Notes under the pieces: generated by a model
Database searches by the model: none
What the model saw: the letters and a program-made list of their open reading frames with translations, nothing else
What the model was told of the DNA's origin: nothing
Translations under genes and position numbers: made by a program
Assembly (NCBI GenBank): GCA_000442125.1
Contig: KE546967.1
Coordinates: 1,054,001-1,118,000, forward strand
Source: Opeltia flavorubescens
Taxonomy: Eukaryota; Ascomycota; Lecanoromycetes; Teloschistales; Teloschistaceae
Direction of reading: 5' to 3'
DNA: 64,000 nt
Shown: piece by piece, positions 23,550-34,136 of the stretch
How positions within the stretch are numbered: the stretch's first letter is position 1
Layout: each line of letters opens with the position of its first letter

Positions 23550-25304
23550 ATGATGGCAAGTCGTGGAACCCAACATTCAAACTCTCCGACTGCATTTGAT
23601 TCAGGTAAACGGGCCTTGACCGGTAATCCATCTAGGGAATTGGTTGCAAAAGGGCTCGTTTCGGCCAGAATCCATGCCTACCAGGTTCATGAACAGCAAG
23701 CGGAAGATGTTGCTTCAGCGTATCCACCATCACTCCCGCGAGTACGACTCGAAATGGTGCGGCTACAAGAAGGCTGGCCAACTCATAACGCAGATCTATA
23801 TAACCAGGAGCATCCTCGGACCATGAGTCTAGCCTCTGAATCGTCTCAGTATGATAGGAAATCCTTCCGGTACAGGCTGTATGATCATGCTGCCCGCCAT
23901 TCACAGACTTCATTAGTTGTATCGAATGGCTCAAGAGTGACAAATCTCTTGCGTTTGTATGAAAGCCAAAGGCAAACGCACCGCAAACTTCCGCCCCACC
24001 AGCTTGGTCACACTGCAAGTTCTGGGAAAGACGATGCAGCCTCAGTAGGCCGGCCGCCTCAATGTTATCACCATTCGTATAGACCGAAATCTTCAACTGA
24101 GGAGTTGGGAGAACCTTGCCTTGCTGATTCCCCACTGTCGCAAGTCAATCTGCGTTTCCTGGAATCAGACACTCAACTGATGGCAAGAAACGAAGCCCTA
24201 TCTCGAACGTCTGTTAGGCCTTTCTCTGAGGTGCCAGCTCGAATGGCGAGATACGGTGTGATGACATGCAACAGGACTAGCGCTGCAGACTCGAGTAGTG
24301 ACGATTGTAATAATAATGGTAACTATATGGCAACACCTTACTATCAGTCTGGCAGCAGCACTCCTGAATTGGGCAGACATACGCCATCGGACTGGTCACA
24401 GACCACGCGAAGAGGAATGCCATGCCAAAGTACTGGGCTTGTCGGCTGTTGGGAACGGAGTAAAACACAACCCGCAAGCAAATGCTTGGAGTCGAACGGG
24501 CAACAATATATGAAAAGCACCGTCAGAGGCTCTTCCAGCTCCGGTGAGTATCCGAAGGCCTTGAATCCGGCACAAAAGACAATTGGTATCAAGAGACAGA
24601 CAGGACCCCTGATAGGAAAACCAGATCGAGAAAGAGGATTTGTACTACGACGAAGGGCAGGCTCAGGAGATATTCGCGGGATGACGCCGTTAGCTGAAAA
24701 AAAGGTCACACCAGAAAGCTCATCCCCGAGCACTTCTCGCATCCCAGGAATGGTACGTGTCTCGCGAGACAGACTGCCTTGTCGTGCATCTTCCGCAATG
24801 ACATCTAGTAATTCGTCGTCTCTTTCTGAATTTCCAATCCATCCATCGAGTGGCTGGCAAGACAAAAGGCCCTATTCCTCGTGCACGGCGAAGCGAGATA
24901 CAGCATCGCGAACCTCGACTGTGTCTTCCAAGTACTTCTCGATCGGCGGCTCAAAGCCTAGCAGCGAACATTCGAGAGAGGATGGTCGGATCGCAGGAAA
25001 AGTGAAAACGCCTGAGCAAACGATACAGGCTTCGGTGGACTGGCCCATATCGAGCGCGTTGGACGCAGCAACTCAAACAGACCCCGTTGAGAGCGATCCT
25101 GGAAGTTCTGCATCCAGATGGTCTGACAATGACCGTGTGGGTAGACATGGAAGGGTACATGCATACCAGCGGATTTCAAGGCATACACGCTCGCAACGGA
25201 GGATGAGGCGTCTAAAGATCCATAAAGTGCATGTGATTATTAGCTTGGACGTGGTGACGGAAGCTCAATCGGGACGGAGCACTCTCAAAAGAATCATGCT
25301 CTGA
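23550..25304 (+). CDS. Hypothetical Ser-rich protein, 584 aa
   Basis: This is an uninterrupted frame of 584 codons, long enough to be a real exon at this base composition. The product is rich in Ser, Arg and Thr and looks disordered. ELVAKGLVSARIHAYQ near residue 30 is the most conserved-looking segment, and RKSFRYRLYDHAARHS follows at about residue 105. No domain, signal peptide or membrane segment is visible. Two adjacent ATGs open the frame. It may be spliced at the 3' end, since the last 40 residues are unlike the rest. I do not recognise it; it may be restricted to the lineage. Confidence 0.6.
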   Translation: MMASRGTQHSNSPTAFDSGKRALTGNPSRELVAKGLVSARIHAYQVHEQQAEDVASAYPPSLPRVRLEMVRLQEGWPTHNADLYNQEHPRTMSLASESSQYDRKSFRYRLYDHAARHSQTSLVVSNGSRVTNLLRLYESQRQTHRKLPPHQLGHTASSGKDDAASVGRPPQCYHHSYRPKSSTEELGEPCLADSPLSQVNLRFLESDTQLMARNEALSRTSVRPFSEVPARMARYGVMTCNRTSAADSSSDDCNNNGNYMATPYYQSGSSTPELGRHTPSDWSQTTRRGMPCQSTGLVGCWERSKTQPASKCLESNGQQYMKSTVRGSSSSGEYPKALNPAQKTIGIKRQTGPLIGKPDRERGFVLRRRAGSGDIRGMTPLAEKKVTPESSSPSTSRIPGMVRVSRDRLPCRASSAMTSSNSSSLSEFPIHPSSGWQDKRPYSSCTAKRDTASRTSTVSSKYFSIGGSKPSSEHSREDGRIAGKVKTPEQTIQASVDWPISSALDAATQTDPVESDPGSSASRWSDNDRVGRHGRVHAYQRISRHTRSQRRMRRLKIHKVHVIISLDVVTEAQSGRSTLKRIML

Positions 25305-25552
25305 ACGCAGGAGAGAAGGTAGTTTGTTCAATCTTCATGAGTGACAGCATTTCAGACGTGTCCAAGAGTGAATACTGCTTATAAACACATTATATTATCA
25401 TGCCGAAGTTTCAATGCCGAGCGTAGTTTTGCATGGATAGCTTCTAGCCCTCAAACTACAAAACACGTCTTATAGCTGCGCCAACGCCATCGGCGAGGAC
25501 TCGAGCTGCCGCTATGCCAGACAGTTCTAACCCGTCGCCGGTTACGGCGTCA

Positions 25553-28500
25553 TTATCCACACTGCTCTGCTTCCATCTGCTTAATCATCATCTCTTCTAC
25601 TGCCCGTTGGCCTTGCTTCTCGGCTTGCTTTTCATCCTCCGTTGCTATAATGGTCGCCTTGTCTGCCCCAGCGACTCGATCGTCAAGCGCAAGCTTCGTC
25701 TGGCCAAGGGCGTGGATTTGCTCCTCGATCGTTCCCTTAGTAACTAAACGAATAACCTCTACCTCCCTCGTCTGACCGACGCGGTGAGCTCGATTCTCGG
25801 CTTGAATATCATCTTGCGGATTGAAAGAGGAGTCGAAGATAACCACTTTATTGGCACACGCAAGATTGATCCCAGCACCACCGGCTTTCGTGGATAGTAG
25901 GAAAACCGTGATCTCCTTATCTGTATAGAATTGATCNATCATGTCCTGCCGTTCGTCGATTTTCGTGCGGCCGTCGAGACGAAAAAAACGCATTCCTAAG
26001 GTTTCCATTACGTCCTCTAGAATATCCATCACCATTACGAATTGTGAGAACACAAGCACTCGATCTCGATTCTTCTTGAACCCGTTCAGAAGNCTTGCTA
26101 GCTTAGTGACCTTTCCTGAGTCCATCCATTCATCGTTCTTAAGCTGATACTTGGACATGGTCGCAGGGTATCTCTCACAGAAGCGCTGGAGCTCAAAGTC
26201 CATCATGACACTCATATCTTCCAGACATAGTTCGTACTGACTGTTTCTGAACTCCTCTTCTTTCAGACAGTCACGGGCCATCTTGGACAAGATTTTGTCG
26301 TTATAGACGCGCCTGAACAGCAAAGGATGGATCGATGCTTTCCTTAACGACATCATTACATTGGCCGTCTCGTTGCCCACCTTCTTGCCCGCTGCTCTGT
26401 CGGCTATGACTTGTAGTCCGCGGGCTCTTTCGCTGTTGTAAATGTCTGCCTGACATGGCGAAAGTTCGCACCATTCAACGCGTCTCGTCTTTTGAGGCAG
26501 ATGCTTCAAAACCTGATGCTTCTTCCGACGAAGCACAAATGGTGTCATCATGGACCTAGCGCGACTTATCCGCTGTGATGATAGCAACGCAGTATGCCCT
26601 TCATTTGTTGTTTTCGCTTTTTGACTGAAAATCACATCAAGGTCTTCACTATGCTCCTTGAATATCTGCGGCATGATGAACGCCAGCAAAGAGACCAGTT
26701 CGCTCAGGTTGTTTTGGAGCGGTGTACCTGTCAGCAGCAACCGAAAGGCACCCCCAAAACGCGTCAACTGCTCATAGGCTGCCGACTTGCGATTCTTTAA
26801 AATATGACCTTCGTCGTAAACGCAAACTTGCAATGGCAGACGGCGGAGGAACCTGCAGTCGTCCTTGGCTTTAGCGATGCCATACGTTGTCACAATGACG
26901 TTGATATCCGCAAGATTCTCCTCGATTTGATGCTGTATGTTGATACGCTCGGTCTGGCCGGCTATAAATCTTTGTGTAAGCAGATAGAGGGCGCATGAGA
27001 GAACCTGGAAGGATCGCTTACCGTAATACGGCATGACGGTCAATTTTGGGCAGAAGACGCTGAACTCTCGAAGCCAATTTTCGATGGTAGAGCCGGGAAC
27101 GATCACCAAGTGAGGACCCTTGTTACCTTGTTCGAGCAGATGAGCGAGGAAAGCTATCACTTGACATGTCTTTCCCAAACCCATATCATCAGCGAGGATG
27201 CAACTGAGTTTCTTTTCAAACAAGAGAGCAAGCCAATTCACTCCCACTATCTGATAATCTTTTAGCACCACATCCTCGTGCAGTAGGCGCGGCTGGCCGA
27301 AGATGGCATTCTTGTCCCTTAAAGGAACAGCCCGGACATCACTATCCTCGTCTGCGGAAGTCACCCCACTAGTAGGCGTACCGATCCCCGAGTCTCGCAG
27401 TAATGTTTCAGACTCCGACTTGTGATCGAAGTTGGTAAGATCTAGTTCTCCATCATTTGAAGTACCGTAAACGTCGACACCCCACTTCTTGATTTTCTCG
27501 GCAACAGGCCTACCAGCAGATTCACATTGCCTAACGAGACCGTCAACCGCCTCATAGCCTTTCCACATTTCTAGACAGGTATCAACAACTCTGTCGCCAG
27601 CTAGCCTTCTGGTCGTGCGCTTTAGATTAGCTTTAGCATCATCTGAGATCCTCCGAACGACGTCAAGATTCCTGAAGGGCCTTTTGGAGAGCATAGACGA
27701 TGCAGCCGTCTCTGTGATGCCAGCAATGTCCGAGAGCTGATCGCTTGTACAGGAATTGAGGAAGCCGAGAACCTTACGCTCTATTTCGTCGTCATCCGAA
27801 CCAGAGCCAATCGCCGAGTCGCTTTGTGGCTCCGTAACAACTGGCACGGACCTTTCAGTTGTGGCTGGGCTGGGTTTGCGATAGGTATTCCGAATGGGGG
27901 AATGCAGGTTTTTCCGTCCTTGGACGAGTCGCCTCCTCGGTTTCGCAACGGTCACTTTTGGGGAAGTAGAGCTTGGGGGCTGTACTTGCTGACTGAAAGC
28001 CTGGGTAGCTGTCCATTTAGATTGAATCGACTTTGCTGGGGCTTTTAGCTGCTGTTTCGCTGTTGATTTAATCGAATCCATGTTTTGCTGTGAGGGATTG
28101 TCATTATCCGATAGGGTAAGGTCTATCGCTTGACTGCCCTCCAAGGCAGACAGATAGTCCATAGCGTCATCAAAGTTCCCTTTTTTGTGAATCAGAGCGG
28201 CTTTGCATGCAGCTATAGTTTTCGTAGGAAGAATATCATGCATCCGCCCAACCTTAGTACGGATCTGATAGTCTTGAATCTCGTCAAGTGTAATGTCTTG
28301 TTGCTGCGCCACTCTTGCAGGTACCAGGTGGCCCGCTTTGGTAAGTCGGTCTCTATTGCCATACGCGGCGGCCATCATGTCTGCAGATCGCTTTCCTGCA
28401 GGCGCAACATTTGTTACTACCTGATGATCCAACCCATGCGAAGACAATCCGGCTAGAGGTGCAGGGGCTCTAATGTTCGATTTACTATTCTCAATGGGAT

Positions 28501-29104
28501 TGTAAAAGGACTTTGAAGTAATCTCCTTGAAACGGTTCGTATTCACATTTCTTGCGTCGTTCTGCACAAAAGTGATGAACTTTGACGGCTTGATATCTGC
28601 TTTCTGACTGGATTGAGACTCTTCATCCGAGGAGCTATCCCGGCGATACATTGGGCGATCGTCGTCACTACTCAGGTCGACGACTGGCCTGGGCTTTTGG
28701 ATGGGTATAGGAGACCTGAAAGCAGTTCCTGGAGGAGCCATTTTACTCGCCAGCGTTCCTCTATGCCTCTGTGCCAGAGGTGAAGGGGATTGCGCCAGTG
28801 TTCTGGCAAGTGGCGAAGACGCGGCAACCTGTATCACGGGCTGGGTTGGACTGCAATTCGGAGCGGGCGTTGCTTCATGTAACATTTGGGTTGGCTGAGT
28901 AACATGATGTGGTGGCGAAGTGCCTGGGCTATTCGACATTTTTTGATCCAGTACTATTCGGGGCAACGGAATAGTATCGACCGTTTCGTAGTCATTGAAC
29001 GGATTGTCGCCGCTATCGTTAGCAGGGTCATAGGTGTCGCTGCTTGTAATTTCTCGAGGACTGATTTTACGTCTCTTAACAGGAGTCTCTTGAACAGATT
29101 CCAT
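25553..29104 (-). CDS. FUN30: SNF2-family chromatin remodeller, Fun30/SMARCAD1 type
   Basis: This is an ATP-dependent nucleosome remodeller of the Fun30/SMARCAD1/Etl1 group, which acts in heterochromatin maintenance and DNA-end resection. Exons on the minus strand are 29104-27022 and 26961-25553 (1163 aa). The 60-bp intron is GT-AG, a multiple of three and free of stops, so it also reads through. The N-terminal half is disordered, with a CUE-like ubiquitin-binding segment around 280-315 ([20 protein letters not shown]). The ATPase core has ADDMGLGKT (about 637), the DEGH box in [10 protein letters not shown] (about 743), [10 protein letters not shown], and the helicase C motifs [18 protein letters not shown] and [11 protein letters not shown]. 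Two ambiguous bases (25937, 26093) leave unknown residues in the C-terminal lobe. The stop is 249 bp from that of the convergent neighbour. Confidence 0.95.
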   Translation of the reverse strand: MESVQETPVKRRKISPREITSSDTYDPANDSGDNPFNDYETVDTIPLPRIVLDQKMSNSPGTSPPHHVTQPTQMLHEATPAPNCSPTQPVIQVAASSPLARTLAQSPSPLAQRHRGTLASKMAPPGTAFRSPIPIQKPRPVVDLSSDDDRPMYRRDSSSDEESQSSQKADIKPSKFITFVQNDARNVNTNRFKEITSKSFYNPIENSKSNIRAPAPLAGLSSHGLDHQVVTNVAPAGKRSADMMAAAYGNRDRLTKAGHLVPARVAQQQDITLDEIQDYQIRTKVGRMHDILPTKTIAACKAALIHKKGNFDDAMDYLSALEGSQAIDLTLSDNDNPSQQNMDSIKSTAKQQLKAPAKSIQSKWTATQAFSQQVQPPSSTSPKVTVAKPRRRLVQGRKNLHSPIRNTYRKPSPATTERSVPVVTEPQSDSAIGSGSDDDEIERKVLGFLNSCTSDQLSDIAGITETAASSMLSKRPFRNLDVVRRISDDAKANLKRTTRRLAGDRVVDTCLEMWKGYEAVDGLVRQCESAGRPVAEKIKKWGVDVYGTSNDGELDLTNFDHKSESETLLRDSGIGTPTSGVTSADEDSDVRAVPLRDKNAIFGQPRLLHEDVVLKDYQIVGVNWLALLFEKKLSCILADDMGLGKTCQVIAFLAHLLEQGNKGPHLVIVPGSTIENWLREFSVFCPKLTVMPYYGKRSFQVLSCALYLLTQRFIAGQTERINIQHQIEENLADINVIVTTYGIAKAKDDCRFLRRLPLQVCVYDEGHILKNRKSAAYEQLTRFGGAFRLLLTGTPLQNNLSELVSLLAFIMPQIFKEHSEDLDVIFSQKAKTTNEGHTALLSSQRISRARSMMTPFVLRRKKHQVLKHLPQKTRRVEWCELSPCQADIYNSERARGLQVIADRAAGKKVGNETANVMMSLRKASIHPLLFRRVYNDKILSKMARDCLKEEEFRNSQYELCLEDMSVMMDFELQRFCERYPATMSKYQLKNDEWMDSGKVTKLAXLLNGFKKNRDRVLVFSQFVMVMDILEDVMETLGMRFFRLDGRTKIDERQDMXDQFYTDKEITVFLLSTKAGGAGINLACANKVVIFDSSFNPQDDIQAENRAHRVGQTREVEVIRLVTKGTIEEQIHALGQTKLALDDRVAGADKATIIATEDEKQAEKQGQRAVEEMMIKQMEAEQCG

Positions 29105-29460
29105 ATTGTGTAATCAGTTTGAATTCTTAATGCAACGCCGAGGGACAGATGGTCTCTCCGGTTCCCGGTGGCCTCAGCTTCTATAGGCGTACGAGACTTA
29201 GAGGGTAACCCTCATCAGATATTTTGATCCAGGTAACACTTGTAAGTTTCGCGGACACAAAGAAAGAAGGACATTCCTCGCATGATCATACAGAGCACAA
29301 GAGGGATGAAGACGTTTTTTTAGTCAGTAGGCCTAATCAATCAAGCGTCCGGGGTTACTCAACGCGTCGGAAGGCGAATCATCGCGCCTCACGCGCTTAC
29401 GGCAAGTAAAATGCTGAGCCCATGTTCCTCTCCTGAATACTGATCTTATACTTCGCAACT
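29105..29460. promoter_or_regulatory. Divergent promoter FUN30/VMA21
   Basis: 356 bp separate the start codons of two divergently transcribed genes, so both promoters must lie here. No single element stands out by eye. Confidence 0.5.
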
Positions 29461-29930
29461 ATGGCTAATCGGAGGATAGTTTCCGACGGGAAAGCATTCC
29501 TCGAAAAAAACGACCATGACACTCAGCCGCCAGATAAGTCGGACATTACCCCTGCGGTACCAGCGTAAGTGCATTTGTTCCAGGATCTGCGATCCAGGAT
29601 ATCCAAGACTTCGGCATCCTTGTGATCTAGTCTTCTGATGGTCGCCTGTCTATTAGAGCCGTCATATTCAAGCTGCTTGGTTTCACGGCGGCAATGCTAG
29701 GTGGTCCGATAGGGGTGTATTTTTTAACGTTGAATACTATCTTTCACGGTCCGTTCTCCGCTATTCTGTGCATGTGACGGTTCACTCAAAATTACCCAGG
29801 CAGCTCGACATGGGCTGGTGCGACAGCCGCATTTACAGCGAATCTGGTCCTCGTTGCTTATGTGATTGTTGCAATGAGGGAAGACCAAAGTGAGAAGCTC
29901 GCGGCTGAAGAATGGGCAAAGAAGAAATGA
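29461..29930 (+). CDS. VMA21: V-ATPase assembly factor Vma21
   Basis: This small ER membrane chaperone is needed to assemble the V0 sector of the vacuolar proton ATPase. Exons 29461-29564, 29657-29748 and 29800-29930 give 108 aa, the usual length; all are too short to show up as long open frames. The N-terminus [16 protein letters not shown] is of the fungal Vma21 type. Two membrane segments follow: [20 protein letters not shown] and [18 protein letters not shown], separated by a loop with STWAGA. The protein ends EEWAKKK, a dilysine-type ER retrieval signal. Introns of 92 and 51 bp are GT-AG with conserved phase. Confidence 0.93.
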
Positions 29931-30311
29931 CGGCTCTGGATCATCGGATACTCGTCGACTCCTTGTACCATGGCAGTATACCTATTTGCACTAGCTAAGC
30001 TGCCCTGGACTGCACAAAATCTGATGAGAGGCTAGTGTCATCGAACCCGCCTTAATATAGTTGTGAGATACTGTCATGAATGTCATCATTGGCATTGCCA
30101 GGAAGACTAAGAGAATGCGAGATTATGTTTATATTATTTGCTGCTAGGACCCGCTCGTAAAACCCAACCATATGGGACAAACCATGACGCCGGGCATGCT
30201 CGTCCATCCGTGAGAGAGATATATCATCAAGGTCTTCAATAAACCTCGCAGGCCGTCCCAGTCTGCATTTTCCATTTTCACTGTATGCACAGGATCCATT
30301 GCTGTATTGAC
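29931..30311. other. Convergent 3' region
   Basis: 381 bp between the VMA21 stop and the stop of the DUF2406 gene. It presumably holds both 3' UTRs; no gene is seen. Confidence 0.5.
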
Positions 30312-31686
30312 TTAATCCTTGCTAAATCTTCGCTTCAGCCAGCTCTTTCGTTTCTCTCCAGGGGCGCTTGGTAATGGTCTATCTGAACTCGGCGAAGTCC
30401 CCAACTTGATCGGAATCTTAGCAGGGATTTGATAGGGGGTTCCATGAGGTGGCGGCGCTGGAGGACCAACATTCCTAGGCGAAAGAGGAGAACCCTTGGT
30501 CAGATTTTGATTCTGATTCTGGCCATAACCAAATTGCCCGTATGATGGACTGTTAACGCCACTTTCTTCTAAGATTGGTCCTTGAAATTGCGGGGCTCCT
30601 CCGAAACCGTTGAAACCATAATTCTCAGCCGCGTCTGGCTTGGGTGCCTGAACCCTGTCGATTGAGCTATTCTCACTGCTGGGGTCAGTAGAGTTTCCCC
30701 ATGGATCTGTGTTGTGACTCTCATTGCCGGAAGCGGACGCGACAGTGTCATACGATTGCTGATAGCCGTGCGCCGGGTATAGGCTGTGGCTATTCGTGCC
30801 ATACAAAGCAGGATCCGAGTGAACACGCTGACTGATGCGACGGCCATACCCTGGCTGAGTGTAGCCGTTGCCGTGGTTATCAACGAAGCTATCTGGCCTT
30901 CCCATGCCCACACGATTGTTGTAGTATCCGGCTGGAGCCTCGCTGCCAGATCGTGCCTGTGGCCTTTGTCCTGAATCATGTTACATGTCAGTCATGGACA
31001 AGAAGCTCATCATGATTATGCACCACTATCGTGGCAGTCGAGCGCCAGGGACAAAATCCGCCAATGCCAATAGATTGGGTGATTGAGAAACTTCATACCT
31101 TGGTAGAGGCTGTTCCGCTTACTTTGTCCATTAAATCCGTCTGCAAGATCTGAGACGGCGAATAATTAATTTGGAGGACAGTTGACATCATCCAGACAAA
31201 GCCTACCTGCTCGCGAGCTTGGCCTGCGCTCGTATGAACCATCGATAGCGGCCTCAAATGCTCGTATCGTGTCCAATGGACGCTCAAGCCTAGGTCTAGT
31301 GGGATTGGATCGATCGGGATCGGCTGGAGAACGGTCAGCATTAGGAATTAGGTACTTCTCACTGTAGAGTTCGTACTTATCAAGTTCCCGTAGCGGTCCC
31401 TGTGCTGTATAGATCGGATAGACTCAAGCGTAGGCTTCTCCAACGCTTGAGCAACTACATGGCCGTGTAAGTATCAGGCTCCCGGATTAGGGTTCCATGG
31501 CTCGATAGGTTACTGACCAGGTTGAGCCTCATTGATCGCTTTGGTTGGATCTGCCTTAGACGTGACCCGATGTGATGCTTTCTCTTCTGTGGTCTCGGTA
31601 AGATTCTCGACTCTTGGATGTGACCCGCTGCTGTTCTTGCGATGTGTGAAGCTCAACATTGACTTTGGACGGGTTTTCGCAGGCAT
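30312..31686 (-). CDS. DUF2406-family protein
   Basis: Five exons on the minus strand: 31686-31518, 31454-31377, 31323-31207, 31149-31099 and 30970-30312 (357 aa). The N-terminal half is the conserved DUF2406 block rebuilt across four introns: KADPTKAINEAQP, ALEKPTLESIRSIQHRDRYG, DPDRSNPTRPRLERPLDTIR and FEAAIDGSYERR. The C-terminal half is Gly/Pro/Asn/Ser-rich and disordered, ending in the basic tail KRKSWLKRRFSKD. DUF2406 proteins are fungal-specific; I know of no firmly established biochemical function. Met at 31686 (MPAKTRPKSMLSFTH) was taken as the start because it sits just before the conserved block; an in-frame Met lies 60 codons upstream. Confidence 0.88.
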
Positions 31687-34136
31687 AACGGAGAGGGTGG
31701 GATGACGATCAATTAATAGACCGAAGGGTGGATGCCGGACGCAGACTAGGGTGGGTTGCTGCAACGAACGTGTCTTTCTGCCTCTAGTGGCAGTGAGAGA
31801 AGAGTAAAGACCGGCAAAGGATTCCTTCAAGGCAGCGCAGAAATCCGAAACAGGCCGGCTGTGCAACCAGTATGCAGAGTTCCGGCAACTGGGCAGATAT
31901 TAATAACTCAATAGATGATGAGAAGATGATATTGCAACGAGCGAATAACACAAGCTGTGATGATGTTGCTTCCTGAATTGAAGGATATTAATGGAGAGAA
32001 AACGAATGTGGAGAAGACAGTGCTGGTTGATTGAGGTGGGTGGCAGGAAGGCCAGGACCCTGGTAGCAGTTTTTCACATGGATATGCTTAGATAAGACTA
32101 GTGCTCTGTTGGTGGGGCCAAGGTTTAGAAGGTGACTTAACGTCCCCTAGTCTGTCCTACGATTCAAGAAAGACCACGTCATCACCGGAGGAAAGTCCGT
32201 TGCAATTCCGGCGATTCATCTCAATGCCTCCTAGAATTGTATCGAGCCATTGAGAGTATCACAATTTGTCGCACTCTTAACGAGGTTAATTAATTCGCGC
32301 TGACGGAAAGTTGCTGAGAGATTCGAACGCGTGCCCGCTCGAATTATTAGCAGAGGATCAGGAACTTTTAGGAAGATTTGCCCGGAACAATACTATGTAA
32401 CTCGGTATCAGGCTTGATGTTACAAGGCCCTACCTCCTGCTCAAAACACGGGACAACCATTGAGAGGTCAAGCTACAGTGCAGAAAGATTACTATTTGAA
32501 TCTAGCGTCAATTGCCCTTGGATATCTACCCCAAGATACTAAAGCTACAGTAACAGCATACCTATTCACCACCGTAGCACCGTTTTCGGAGGGTATCGAC
32601 TCCTAGAAGCAAGGCTATAGTGATGATGGGTACAGCATGACCCGTACTGACGCTCCGAATGACTTTGGTGGTAAATTACGTCGGAACTGTGCTCGTACCA
32701 CGCCGGAATTGCCTTTTCAGCAGTCAGTGTTGTGTTTATATTAGGAAATTTGGTGTAGAATACCATGCGGCCTCGTAACTTTGCCCCAAATCACTCTTAT
32801 TTTCGTACCCCGAATTTCTTTTCGCGCCCGATAAACGAAGGCGACCTTTTTGCCCAAGTAGAACCTATATGTGCGTGAGCCCCTGATAGGTGACAGGCAC
32901 AATCCGAACAGGTATACTTCGCTGCTTTTGTGTCGTCTACTCCTTCGATCTTAACCAAGCTACGACCTGTTATCACCGCATGCAGGCTGCTAGTTCGCGT
33001 AGGCAACAGTACCTGGTTCCTGGATTTGTATTGCGTTTTCCGCGCTGATAGCTCAGGTGCCGACCCCTTCCCAAGTCGATGATGTTAGTCGTACGTTTGA
33101 CTAAGTGCTACGCCTAAATCTGAGTCGGTATACCGATTCAGCGCAACTTACTTAACGTATACTATTATCAAGTCAGCTTCGAATCGTCATTTTAAAAAGG
33201 ATAATTAGACGGCTATTTTCGATGACAGCATATGTGGGACTCACGTCGATGTCCGCTCTCAGATGTCATTTTGAAGGTTTAGCTTTTAGAGCCGTTATCA
33301 TATGACGAGCTTGTGGTATTCAGGGTGGATGAATCTGGCTGATTGAGCTGAGGCAATTCATATTCATTCGCGCTTTGAGATCTGGATGGTGCCGCGGCTA
33401 GAGCGAACCAAGACTAGCGCCTCGGTAAACCGGTCTTCCCGTGCGCTCCGTGCCAAAGAGCCTCGCGAGCACCCTACCGACCCTCGCACGCTTGTCTGAG
33501 GGTTCCGCTGTTGCATCTTTTTGGGTATCTATATACGTTGTTACACTTATCAAGTCTTGAAAACTGTTCCAGTACATCTGCCGGCTTGAACAATACTCCT
33601 GTTAATCGAAGAGACTCATCATCTGTAATTGCTTTCAAACAATTCCATATTGTAACACTTCACTCATGGCTATCGGCGACAGAAGTTTCCGAATATGACG
33701 ACCAACGGCGGCGTGAACATTGGGTTTATTTTAAGTGTTGCATTTAATCACAGGAAACTGAATTTCCGTAGGCGGAGACAATAACACTGCATAAACTCTC
33801 GAACATCCATAAATCCGCTCTTGAGCTCGTAGTTTGCCGATTCTAATATCCCTAACGCTGAACAACTGNGTTACATGTACAAGTGTATAACTCGTAAGCG
33901 GCTTGATGCATAGCGATGCCGGATGAATTGACAGGTTGAGTGGTTGGAGTATGCAAAGCGGCCGTTGCTTAACAGCCGCATGAGCCGATCTCTCCGCTGG
34001 CTACATCATCGCCGATATTAGTTTCCAGACAACCACTCCTCTATTTTCAAGACCCTAAACCTTACCACGCAAATATATCGTGATTAAAGCTTTGTGTTTC
34101 GACTACCTTGAGACCGGTACTTCACTTCCAATCATC
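31687..34136. other. Long intergenic gap without recognised gene
   Basis: This is 2.45 kb between two genes that diverge. Only short frames without motifs occur. One ambiguous base lies at 33869. A tRNA-like T-loop near 32320 was examined and rejected. A GC-rich island at about 33390-33510 interrupts otherwise AT-richer DNA. It includes the promoters of the DUF2406 gene and of G6PD. Confidence 0.5.

Noticed and set aside
32310-32388. tRNA-Ser(GCU)-like sequence on the minus strand, with a TTCGAAT loop and a CTGCTAA anticodon-loop-like string
   Set aside because: The T stem pairs at only two of five positions, and the acceptor and anticodon stems do not pair properly. At best it is a heavily decayed relic; a covariance-model search would be needed to revive it.
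32566-33006. Cys-rich frame on the minus strand ([10 protein letters not shown]) resembling a Yippee domain
   Set aside because: Only one CxxC pair is present, the second metal-binding half is missing, and the following sequence does not continue the family pattern.
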